A DNA stretch of 12,916 nucleotides from Verrucomicrobiales bacterium (lineage in GTDB: Bacteria; Verrucomicrobiota; Verrucomicrobiia; Limisphaerales; UBA9464). The translations under genes and the position numbers were made by a program. Under the pieces are notes generated by a model, which worked only from the letters and a program-made list of their open reading frames with translations, ran no database searches and was not told the DNA's origin. The stretch is from the NCBI GenBank assembly GCA_003445095.1, contig DLVS01000596.1, forward strand, positions 1-12,916, in the 5' to 3' direction. Of the stretch, positions 1 through 6,000 are shown one piece after another (within the stretch, counting starts at the first letter, position 1; every line of letters starts with the position of its first letter).

Positions 1-34
1 GCAAGAATTTTACCAACGACTGACCGCTCTCTGA
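1..34 (+). CDS. possible 3' end of an upstream gene (partial)
   Basis: Reading from base 2, the frame encodes QEFYQRLTAL followed by a TGA stop at 32-34; it looks like an ordinary amphipathic protein C-terminus. The frame starting at base 1 is also open and ends in TGA at 70-72, which would overlap the rhodanese ATG as ATGA. The two cannot be told apart from so short a piece. If either is real, the rhodanese is the second gene of a + strand unit. No function can be assigned. Confidence 0.25.
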   Translation, partial: QEFYQRLTAL

Positions 35-68
35 CAACTCCGCCAATTCTCAGTGACAAGTTGGCGAC

Positions 69-578
69 ATGAGAACCGTCTGCTGTTTGCTCTTGGGAAT
101 CACTCTCACGTCTGCCCTTCCCGCCGCCGAAGGAATCAAAAACCCCGCTATCGACTTCCCTCAGTTTCTGCGGCTCGCGGCCGAGGTCGCTCCTGTTCGA
201 GAGAGGCATCGCGTCTCCGAAGCTGAATTTATCGCCATGGCGGGCCGACCTGACACCGTTGTCCTCGACGCTCGCAGCGCGGACAAGTTCGTCCTCCGTC
301 ACATCAAGGGCGCCATCAACCTTCCCTTTACCGACTTCACGGAAGCGACGTTGGCTCGAGTGATCCCCTCGAAGGCCAGCCGAGTGCTCATCTACTGCAA
401 CAATAACTTCGTTGGTGCCCAGGCCTCCTTCGCTTCAAAGGCGGCGCCAGCCTCGCTGAATATTTCGACCTTCGTTGCGCTCGCCACTTACGGGTACCGC
501 AACGTATATGAACTCGGCCCGCTGCTCGACGTGGCCGCCACGAAGCTCCCGTTCACAGGGACTGAAGTAACGAAATGA
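69..578 (+). CDS. exported rhodanese-like domain protein
   Basis: A 169-residue protein with a signal peptide at about residues 1-20 (MRTVCC..., hydrophobic core, cleavage near LPAAEG), so it should act in the periplasm. A single rhodanese domain spans about residues 48-155: VVLDARSADKF at 64-74, then HIKGAINLPF at 78-87, and the putative catalytic Cys110 in the loop YCNNNFVG. Classical rhodaneses carry a Cys-X5-Arg type loop; this one has asparagines after the cysteine and no arginine. The tail motif YGYRNVYEL at 141-149 fits a family of periplasmic single-domain rhodaneses that I recall with the same CNNN loop. It probably carries or transfers sulfane sulfur, or has a related thiol role; the substrate is unknown. 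There is no Shine-Dalgarno sequence before the ATG. The gene converges with the dienelactone hydrolase gene 39 bases downstream. Confidence 0.85.
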   Translation: MRTVCCLLLGITLTSALPAAEGIKNPAIDFPQFLRLAAEVAPVRERHRVSEAEFIAMAGRPDTVVLDARSADKFVLRHIKGAINLPFTDFTEATLARVIPSKASRVLIYCNNNFVGAQASFASKAAPASLNISTFVALATYGYRNVYELGPLLDVAATKLPFTGTEVTK

Positions 579-617
579 GCCGGTCGAACTGCCAGTCCAC
601 CTGCTCGTTTTTGATAA

Positions 618-1415
618 TCAAAGCTTCGCCAGCAGTTCTTTCCATCGTTTCCAAGCCTCTTCCCTAGCCTTCTTGTTCGCCTCGTTGGCATCAGGTGCCT
701 CGCCCGCCCGCATGAAGCCATGGCCGGCACCCTCGTAGATTACCGGATCGTACTGCTTGCCTGCCGCCTTCATTAGGTCTTTGGAAACTGGGATCGACGC
801 GTTCACTCGCTCATCGTTTCCGCCATAGAATCCGTACACCGGTGCGGCGATCCTGGCGATGGCCTCGGGCAAGTCGGGGCCCGATCCGTAAAATGGGAAC
901 GCCGCCTTGAGCTGTTTGTTGTTGGTGGCGAAGCGAAAGGTCTGCGAACCGCCCCAACAAAAGCCGCCCACCGCAACCTTTCCATTGGCCGCCGGTAGTC
1001 CCGTCACGTAACCGACGACGGCGTTGAGATCGGCCGTGATCTGCTCCGGCGGTAGCGAACCGATGACTTTTCGCGCGCCATCATTGCCACCGAGCTCCGC
1101 CGTTCCGCCACCACCAGGCGCTGCGCCGGAAAGAAGGTCCGGCGCAATGGCAATGAATCCGGCCTCGGCCAGTTGGTCTGCAACGCCCCGAACCCAATCC
1201 GTTAGGCCGAATATCTCGTGGATGACGACAACGGCCGTGGCCTTGTCTTTCTTTTCCGGGAACGCGATGAAGCAAGTCACGGTTCGGTCGCCTTGCTTCA
1301 CCTTCACCCATTCCAAATGACGCGGGGACTTTTCGAGCCGGGCTTTGGCCCAGTCTTGTGCGGTGGCATTGAGCAGCGACAGAACGCCGCAAAACAAAGG
1401 GAGGAGCAATTTCAT
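618..1415 (-). CDS. exported dienelactone hydrolase family protein
   Basis: A 265-residue alpha/beta hydrolase of the dienelactone hydrolase (DLH) family. Residues 1-20 (MKLLLPLFCG..., ending NATAQ) form a signal peptide, so the enzyme works outside the cytoplasm. The family catalytic set is visible: Glu67 in HEIFG, nucleophile Cys153 in GGFCWGGS, Asp201 in YGGNDERV and His232 in GAGHGFMR. DLH enzymes open the lactone ring of dienelactones in modified ortho-cleavage pathways, but many members act on other esters or lactones. It is the last gene of a four-gene - strand unit and starts 15 bases after the stop of the intradiol dioxygenase, which makes a shared aromatic or lactone pathway plausible. 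The cytoplasmic textbook DLH lacks a signal peptide, so the exported location is the notable point. The exact substrate cannot be read from sequence. Confidence 0.9.
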   Translation of the reverse strand: MKLLLPLFCGVLSLLNATAQDWAKARLEKSPRHLEWVKVKQGDRTVTCFIAFPEKKDKATAVVVIHEIFGLTDWVRGVADQLAEAGFIAIAPDLLSGAAPGGGGTAELGGNDGARKVIGSLPPEQITADLNAVVGYVTGLPAANGKVAVGGFCWGGSQTFRFATNNKQLKAAFPFYGSGPDLPEAIARIAAPVYGFYGGNDERVNASIPVSKDLMKAAGKQYDPVIYEGAGHGFMRAGEAPDANEANKKAREEAWKRWKELLAKL

Positions 1416-1430
1416 GGCGGGCTACTGCTG

Positions 1431-2099
1431 TTAAATTTGCGGCGTGAATCCCAACACGATGTCGAAGCGAGCGGCCAGTTCGCCGGCCTTCGAACCGGAC
1501 AGCGGTGTGAAAGGAACCGTCACCGACTCACGTTGCTTCGAGTCCGTGATGCCTTTCCAGATGCCATCCGTTGCGTTTCGCGGATCGCCCTGAATGTAGC
1601 ATTGGGTCGTGTACTTATCGCGACCCTTGAGCTTGACGGCGTAGTGAATATGCGGCGTCCGTCCGGGATAAACGACCGGCTTGATTGTTCGGAATACGTA
1701 CTCGCCCGTCGAACCCGTAAGAAAACGTCCAAACCCTTGGAAATTCCCATCACGCTTCGCCGGGTCGCCGCCCTTCGAATGCAAATACACTCCGTTCTGA
1801 TCGCATTGCCAGATTTCGACGAGAGCATTGCGCACGGGTTCTCCGCGGGCGTCGAGGATTCTCCCGCTGACCCAGGTAATTTCGCCAACTGCCGGCGTGA
1901 GTTTGTCGTTGATGATAATCAGGTCGTTGTCGGTATCGAGGGGTAGATGGTCGGGATAGAACGGGCCCTCGGTCTGTGCGGGTGTTTGAATCAGTGCTTC
2001 GGCAAAGGCACCAGGAATGCACCAGGCGGCGGCACCTAGGCCAAGCCCGTGGAGGAAACGACGGCGCGGGACAGAAGGTAGAAGAGTCATGGTTTTCAT
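1431..2099 (-). CDS. Tat-exported intradiol ring-cleavage dioxygenase
   Basis: A 222-residue protein similar to the protocatechuate 3,4-dioxygenase beta-chain/catechol 1,2-dioxygenase family of non-haem Fe(III) enzymes, which cleave catechol rings between the two hydroxyls. The N-terminus has a twin-arginine signal: RRRFLH at 12-17, a hydrophobic stretch, and likely cleavage after AFA near residue 33. Export in folded form by Tat fits an enzyme loaded with iron in the cytoplasm. Family landmarks are GPFYPD at 45-50, VSGRILDARG at 77-86, VEIWQCD at 94-100, and putative iron ligands Tyr105, Tyr144, His150 and His152 (VYPGRTPHIHY), with Arg147 in the catalytic position. It is shorter than catechol 1,2-dioxygenases and lacks their N-terminal dimerisation helices. 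It starts 14 bases after the metallo-hydrolase stop, with no Shine-Dalgarno. Substrate identity (protocatechuate, catechol, a lignin fragment) is unresolved. An in-frame ATG at codon 4 is an alternative start. Confidence 0.9.
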   Translation of the reverse strand: MKTMTLLPSVPRRRFLHGLGLGAAAWCIPGAFAEALIQTPAQTEGPFYPDHLPLDTDNDLIIINDKLTPAVGEITWVSGRILDARGEPVRNALVEIWQCDQNGVYLHSKGGDPAKRDGNFQGFGRFLTGSTGEYVFRTIKPVVYPGRTPHIHYAVKLKGRDKYTTQCYIQGDPRNATDGIWKGITDSKQRESVTVPFTPLSGSKAGELAARFDIVLGFTPQI

Positions 2100-2113
2100 G
2101 GGAGAGCGCGAAA

Positions 2114-3133
2114 TTAGTACCAGTTCCTGAGTCGGACTTCGATACCCAAATCGGTGCCGACCTGAATTTTGAACTGATTGGTGTTCGACTTGTTGCTGCC
2201 GTCGGGATTAGCAAAATGGTACGGATAAACTATTCCGGGCTGAAACGCTCTCACCGCGCCCACCGCCTGTGGAATGGTCATCGTGAACGGCAAATTCATG
2301 CACACGAACGCTACATCGATGTTTTGCAGGGCACGCATCTCCGGAATGTCCCCTGTGTCACCGCTAAAGAAGAATCTTCGCTCCCCAATCGTAACGACGT
2401 ACCCGTTGCCCGTGCCCTTAGGATGATTGGAATTGTAGGCTGGAATCGCCTCGACCATCAGTCCGATCACATTGGTGGACTGACCATTCGCCAATGAAAT
2501 CGTTTTCGCCCGGAGGGCCAGGGACAGCGATGAGAACACAGCGGCCGGAGCGATGATTCGTCCCTCGGGCCCCAGCACCGCGGACAACGTGCTCGCATCG
2601 AAATGATCACCGTGGCTGTGACTGACGAGAACAAGGTCGGCGCGCGGAAACTTGGAATAAGGCGCCGCGCCACCGACCGGGTCGTTGTAAATCATCCGTT
2701 CCCCCCACTGAAGAACCAAGCTGGCGTGTTTGACCGGATGCACCACAACCTCCCCCTTTGCAGTCGGAACGTGATCTCCGGTGAGCAGGTTGGTTATTCC
2801 CAAATCAACGACGCGATAGGCCCGCCAATCGCGGTACGCTGCACTCGTGTCAGCCTGCTGGTTGTTCGCCGTAGCAAGGGAAGTGGTCAGGGTGCTCCAG
2901 TCGAAGAGATTGGAGGAGACCTGGAGCTGCTGGGTGGAGCCGGGAGTGCCGGTCCAGCGCAGGACAAAGTCACCGTTGGTTCGTGATTCGGTCGCGGTGA
3001 ACTCAGGTGGGGTCTGTGCGAAGGCCCGAGTGCCGATGCCTCCGGCTACGAGCAAAATCAATAACGGTGGTGCCGCGGCGAGAGACGCCGACACCGTGAT
3101 GGTTCTACTCAAACTTGAGGTCAGACGTTTCAT
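2114..3133 (-). CDS. exported MBL-fold (UlaG-like) metallo-hydrolase with N-terminal beta module
   Basis: A 339-residue protein. Residues 1-40 are a long signal peptide (basic start, hydrophobic 18-33, cleavage near AFAQ). Residues about 44-110 form a small beta module (FVLRWTGTPGSTQQLQVSSN), like the fibronectin-type repeats common in exported verrucomicrobial proteins. Residues about 120-339 are a metallo-beta-lactamase fold: metal-binding HSHGDH at 172-177, Asp259 in FSGDTGD, and His306 in YPYHFANPDG. The pattern of NHPKGTGNGYVV at 236-247 followed by SGDTG resembles the UlaG-like MBL group, which includes L-ascorbate-6-phosphate lactonase and other hydrolases. Phosphodiester or lactone hydrolysis is possible; the substrate cannot be deduced. 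It lies between the glycine-rich protein (37 bases upstream) and the dioxygenase (14 bases downstream), so co-transcription is likely. Placing a lactonase-type hydrolase beside a ring-cleavage enzyme is suggestive but not proof of a common pathway. Confidence 0.87.
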   Translation of the reverse strand: MKRLTSSLSRTITVSASLAAAPPLLILLVAGGIGTRAFAQTPPEFTATESRTNGDFVLRWTGTPGSTQQLQVSSNLFDWSTLTTSLATANNQQADTSAAYRDWRAYRVVDLGITNLLTGDHVPTAKGEVVVHPVKHASLVLQWGERMIYNDPVGGAAPYSKFPRADLVLVSHSHGDHFDASTLSAVLGPEGRIIAPAAVFSSLSLALRAKTISLANGQSTNVIGLMVEAIPAYNSNHPKGTGNGYVVTIGERRFFFSGDTGDIPEMRALQNIDVAFVCMNLPFTMTIPQAVGAVRAFQPGIVYPYHFANPDGSNKSNTNQFKIQVGTDLGIEVRLRNWY

Positions 3134-3170
3134 CCGACCCGACTAGACAATCGCCCTCGCCGCCGGTCCA

Positions 3171-3911
3171 TCAAGAAACCAACTTCTTCGCCGCGTCTGG
3201 TATCGCATCGGGTGCCGGACCGCCGTCCTTGATTTCGACCGTGGTGGTACGGTCGATTGCCCGCTCGTTGCCGTTGAAACTCATCTTGCCCTGCACCTTA
3301 TATTCGTATTTCGAGAGTACGCCGTCCTTGATCCAGAACTTCACCGTTCCTTTGGCGTCGCTGACCTCAGGTGCACCGCCACCGCCACGGCCTCCCCCGA
3401 AGGTCGCCAACGCCTTAGCGCTATCCGGGGTGAGGGCGCCGGCAATCGCGTCCCCATCTTTCTTGAGCTCAGTGGCCTTCGCTACCAGCTCTTCGGCTTC
3501 AGTTGCGGGAGCTTTGAACCGGCGAAGCGCGCCTGCCGCCGCTCGCCCCGGATTGGGCTGTCCGCCTCCGCCGCCGCCGCCCCCACCTTGGACCGTGGTA
3601 TCGACGGCTTGCCAGTTGCCATCGGCTTTGTAGGCGCCCTTTTCGCCTTTCACAACAATCTCGGTGGTCGTGTCGTTGCGGGTGACTTTGAGCAGGGTTA
3701 AGCCGTCTTTGGTGCGCCACCCTTCGGTGGGCCCAGGGCGGAATTGACCGCCCCCGCCTCCGCTGCCCATGTCCGTCTTGGACGTCCATTGGTAAGCGCC
3801 ACGTTCGGCGAGTTTTTTGGCTGCCGCCGTCACATCCGCCGCAGGCGTTTGGGCCAGCAGCGGGAAGGCGAGGGCAAGCGAGAACAGCGAAGGCAACAGG
3901 AGGTTTTTCAT
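3171..3911 (-). CDS. exported glycine-rich protein of unknown function
   Basis: Not recognised as a named family. The chosen start (MKNLLLPSLF) gives 246 residues with a clean signal peptide (residues 1-21, cleavage near LLAQTPAA); the frame stays open for 22 more codons upstream, but those lack signal-peptide character. The mature protein alternates beta-rich stretches (ADGNWQAVDTT at 96-106; GTVKFWIKDGVLSKYEYKVQ at 188-207; RTTTVEIKDGG at 221-231) with glycine runs at 51-55, nine glycines at 109-117, and GGGRGGGG at 172-179. The strand pattern, with its tryptophan-containing 'FWIKDGVLSKYEY' section, recalls LolA/LppX-like lipid-carrier folds, but this is a weak inference. It is the first gene of the four-gene - strand unit. 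The glycine runs come from GGC/GGN repeats and may vary in length between strains. No Shine-Dalgarno precedes the start. Confidence 0.75.
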   Translation of the reverse strand: MKNLLLPSLFSLALAFPLLAQTPAADVTAAAKKLAERGAYQWTSKTDMGSGGGGGQFRPGPTEGWRTKDGLTLLKVTRNDTTTEIVVKGEKGAYKADGNWQAVDTTVQGGGGGGGGGQPNPGRAAAGALRRFKAPATEAEELVAKATELKKDGDAIAGALTPDSAKALATFGGGRGGGGAPEVSDAKGTVKFWIKDGVLSKYEYKVQGKMSFNGNERAIDRTTTVEIKDGGPAPDAIPDAAKKLVS

Positions 3912-3951
3912 GAGCGAGGAGGCGATTTTGTGGGTTCTAGGTGAACAGGAA

Positions 3952-3976
3952 TGCCGGGAGGTGTCCCATACCGGCA
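3952..3976. promoter_or_regulatory. inverted repeat in the leader of the exported-enzyme operon
   Basis: TGCCGG at 3952-3957 and CCGGCA at 3971-3976 are perfect inverted copies separated by 13 bases, lying 40-65 bases upstream of the glycine-rich protein start. The position would suit an operator or a leader hairpin. No regulator gene lies nearby and a 6-base arm can arise by chance in GC-rich DNA, so this is only a candidate. Confidence 0.2.
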
Positions 3977-4103
3977 ATTAGCAGTGCGATTGGATTACTT
4001 GGTTTGGAGACTCGCTGAGACAGACCTGGGATTGCGGCGAAAGGTTACAGGGGGAAATCGGGAAGCACCATTGAGGGATTGTGCTGTGGAGCAGTGCGGT
4101 GGT

Positions 4104-4171
4104 GCCTGCCGCGCCGAAGCCAGGCGAAGGAGGGAGCGCAGCGGCTCTACCGCTTTGGCATGCCGTACGGC
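4104..4171. repeat. cluster of short GC-rich inverted repeats
   Basis: Three small dyads sit close together: GCCTG (4104-4108) with CAGGC (4121-4125); AGCGG (4140-4144) with CCGCT (4150-4154) around a 5-base loop; and the perfect 10-base palindrome GCCGTACGGC (4162-4171). Read on the - strand, the section GCCAAAGCGGTAGAGCCGCT resembles dispersed intergenic repeats that I associate with Verrucomicrobiota genomes. That link is from memory, not from a search. It looks like a degenerate REP-type element. Confidence 0.4.
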
Positions 4172-4300
4172 TGGTGTAATTGCCAGGACTTCGACCATTA
4201 CTGCCACGCTGGTCAAAGACCTACGACACTCCGGGCGCAGCTCCGGGCCGCCCTTTCGCAGTGACCCGTCGGATTCCTCCATCGCGTCGTTGCGAAAGTC

Positions 4301-4377
4301 CGCGCCTTTGGCGCGGGGCCGCCGCAGCGCGGCAGCCCTACCAGGTTGATGATCCCCGAGATGTGCCCACCCGGGGA
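4301..4377. repeat. tandem hairpins downstream of the oxidase operon
   Basis: CGCGCC-TTT-GGCGCG (4301-4315) is a perfect 6-base stem with a 3-base loop. It is followed by GCCGC-AGC-GCGGC (4321-4333) and then by TCCCCG (4353-4358) paired with CGGGGA (4372-4377). On the - strand these lie 40-117 bases past the stop of the last oxidase-operon gene, so they could stabilise the mRNA 3' end or help termination. No T tract follows any stem, so I do not call an intrinsic terminator. The motif GGTAGGGCTGCCGCG on the - strand again looks like a dispersed verrucomicrobial repeat. Confidence 0.45.
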
Positions 4378-4417
4378 CACGGGAGCTACCCTGCCAAGCT
4401 TTCGGGTTCCCACAAAG

Positions 4418-5269
4418 CTAGGCTTTACCAACTCGCGGCATCTCTCGGCGAAACTGATCTTCGCGCCACCGGACCCAGCCGTCGCCCCGAGCCGGTCGCG
4501 GTTCCAACTCAACATTCGCCCGCAAGATTACGTCAGCGTCCCCGCCGTAGGGCCCACGCAATACGGGCAATCCGTCGGGGCCGACGAGCAGAGAGCAACC
4601 GATGCAGCGGCGTCCGGCCCAAGGTCCGGCCGTCAGCGGTCCGACGTTGCTCACGCCCGCGATCCAAAGACGGAAGTCACGGGCGACGGGTCCATAATTG
4701 TCCTGCCAAAGTTGCCCGTACGGTTCGCCCACCGGATCGTGGTCCGCCGGAACCGCCCAGGCACACGGCGAAAGAATGATTTGGGCGCCCAGCAGCCCCA
4801 ACGTCCGGGCAATGACCTGCCCGGGAGCGAAGGCATCGGAACAAATCATCATCCCCACCACACCCCAGGGAGTTGTTGCCACCGCGAGCCGGTCACCGCC
4901 GGCGTAACAGCTCTGTCCAATCTCCAACTCGTTTAGCTTTCGATGATGCAGCACCACTTCGCCCGTCGGATCGATCAGGATTGATGAATTGAACACCGAG
5001 GAACCGTCCCGCTCCACCAGACCGGAGCAAACCCAAACATGGTTCAGGCGGGCGGTGTCGCGCAGCCGGCGTGCCGTCCGGCCATCGGGAATCGGCTGGG
5101 CCGACGTGGCGGCGGAAGGATGGGTCCATCCCAGATCAAGCGCCTCCGGGAGCACGACAACTTCGGCGCCTTGGGCGGATGCGGTCGCGATGCGAGCGGC
5201 GGCTCGTTCTAAATTTGCTTCGGGCTCGCCGCCGTCGACGCGCATCTGGATCAAGGCGAGGGCCAACAT
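4418..5269 (-). CDS. carbon-nitrogen hydrolase (nitrilase superfamily)
   Basis: With the start at MLALALIQMRV the protein has 283 residues; the frame also allows an ATG 11 codons earlier, but family members begin directly with the first beta strand (LALIQMRV), so the shorter form is preferred. The nitrilase-superfamily triad is visible: Glu42 in VVLPEALDLGW, Lys111 in HHRKLNELE, and Cys143 in GMMICSDAF. Such enzymes hydrolyse amides, nitriles or carbamoyl compounds in the cytoplasm; examples are N-carbamoylputrescine amidase and omega-amidase. The residues around the cysteine and the C-terminal part (GPWAGRRCIGCSLLVGPDG) do not let me choose a substrate. No signal peptide is seen. It is the last gene in the - strand run behind the oxidase genes, 46 bases after the DsbD_2-like gene, so it may simply be read through. 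A role in respiration is not expected from the family. Confidence 0.88.
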   Translation of the reverse strand: MLALALIQMRVDGGEPEANLERAAARIATASAQGAEVVVLPEALDLGWTHPSAATSAQPIPDGRTARRLRDTARLNHVWVCSGLVERDGSSVFNSSILIDPTGEVVLHHRKLNELEIGQSCYAGGDRLAVATTPWGVVGMMICSDAFAPGQVIARTLGLLGAQIILSPCAWAVPADHDPVGEPYGQLWQDNYGPVARDFRLWIAGVSNVGPLTAGPWAGRRCIGCSLLVGPDGLPVLRGPYGGDADVILRANVELEPRPARGDGWVRWREDQFRREMPRVGKA

Positions 5270-5315
5270 CACGCACCGAGTGAACCAGCAATCCGGCAGC
5301 AACCCAATGCTGAGT

Positions 5316-5993
5316 TCAATGGCAAGAGCCGCCGCCGGTGCTGCCGAGATCGGGGCTCAAGTAGGGAATTCCGAGCGCGAGTCCGCGCAGAATCAATAAG
5401 ACCGCCACGAGTCCCAAGGTCACTGGAGCGAGCTGTTGCCACCGTGTACGCCAAGTCACCGGAAGCGCTTTGCCCGACAACGAAAGACCTAACATCATCG
5501 GCAACGTGCCCACGCCAAATAAGGTCATATAGCTCAGGCTCGAAAGAATTCCCCCCAAGGACGCGGCTCCGGCGGCGGCAGCATAGACCAGTCCGCAGGG
5601 CAACAGTCCGTTGAGTCCGCCCAACAAGGCCAACGAACCCACGGAGCGATTTTGCAACAGCCGGCCGGCGGCTTGTTTGAGTCGACGAACGACGGCGAAG
5701 ATGGGTTGAGTCGCACTGAGAGGAATTAGCGCAGCCAAGCCGGCCAACATCAGTACACCCGCGGTCAGGGAAACCCACCGTTGAAGCCCAACCATAGCCA
5801 ACGATTTGCCTAAGACGCCGACAATGCCTCCCAATGCCGTATAGGTCGCAAGGCGCCCGGCGTGGTAAGCCACTCGGCCAACCACAAACCCGGTTCGCGC
5901 TCCGCCAGTCGGCAGGGCGAACATCAGCGGGCCGCACATTCCGGCGCAATGCAGGCTTCCCGCGGCTCCCAACAATAACGCGGTCCAAAGCAT
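5316..5993 (-). CDS. DsbD_2/TauE-like membrane protein of cbb3 oxidase clusters
   Basis: A 225-residue membrane protein with about six hydrophobic segments. It begins with the signature LHCAGMCGP (His15, Cys16, Cys20) inside the first segment and has a second motif, LNGLLPCGLVY (Cys133), in a later one. These mark the family often annotated as 'sulfite exporter TauE/SafE' or 'DsbD_2', which commonly sits behind ccoG/ccoH genes in oxidase clusters. Because the conserved residues are metal- or thiol-type ligands, a role in copper handling or in moving reducing power across the membrane during oxidase assembly is the usual guess, not proven. The protein ends with Cys224-His225, which could be another metal ligand pair. 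It starts 7 bases after the ccoH stop, so it belongs to the same transcript. No Shine-Dalgarno is visible. Confidence 0.85.
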   Translation of the reverse strand: MLWTALLLGAAGSLHCAGMCGPLMFALPTGGARTGFVVGRVAYHAGRLATYTALGGIVGVLGKSLAMVGLQRWVSLTAGVLMLAGLAALIPLSATQPIFAVVRRLKQAAGRLLQNRSVGSLALLGGLNGLLPCGLVYAAAAGAASLGGILSSLSYMTLFGVGTLPMMLGLSLSGKALPVTWRTRWQQLAPVTLGLVAVLLILRGLALGIPYLSPDLGSTGGGSCH

Positions 5994-6000
5994 GGGATTC

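Larger units (their letters stand above)
3912..4417. other. gene-free spacer between two - strand units
   Basis: About 500 bases separate the stop of the carbon-nitrogen hydrolase gene (4418) from the start of the glycine-rich protein gene (3911). Open frames cross it on both strands, but their products are arginine/serine/alanine-rich with no recognisable motif, signal or start site, so I regard them as accidental. It must contain the 3' end of the oxidase operon transcript and, presumably, the promoter of the next unit. I could not find a convincing -35/-10 pair or an intrinsic terminator with a T tract. It does hold several short GC-rich inverted repeats, listed separately. Confidence 0.7.

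Noticed and set aside
610..622. Palindrome TTTGATAATCAAA at the convergent gene ends, resembling an FNR/FixK half-site pair
   Set aside because: The half sites TTGAT and ATCAA are separated by one base, not four, and the site lies between two 3' ends with no promoter to regulate. The 1-base loop also rules out a terminator hairpin.
1218..1946. 242-codon open frame on the + strand opposite the dioxygenase and DLH genes
   Set aside because: It is antisense to two well-supported enzymes with catalytic motifs, and its product is low-complexity with no recognisable domain. Long antisense frames are common in GC-rich genes.
3912..3977. Upstream start of the glycine-rich protein (22 extra residues)
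   Set aside because: The extension would bury the signal peptide behind a polar leader (MPVWDTSRHSCSPRTHK), whereas the internal Met gives a standard signal peptide.
4301..4377. Intrinsic terminator for the oxidase operon
   Set aside because: The stems are good but no T tract follows on the - strand, so it is recorded only as a hairpin/repeat region.
4180..4936. Two long + strand frames over the nitrilase gene and spacer
   Set aside because: They run antisense to the intact nitrilase-family gene with its Glu-Lys-Cys set, and their translations are arginine/proline-rich without motifs.
5269..5988. 239-codon - strand frame overlapping the DsbD_2-like gene
   Set aside because: The other frame encodes a membrane protein with conserved HCxGMCGP and LPCG motifs; this one is arginine/serine-rich and motif-free.
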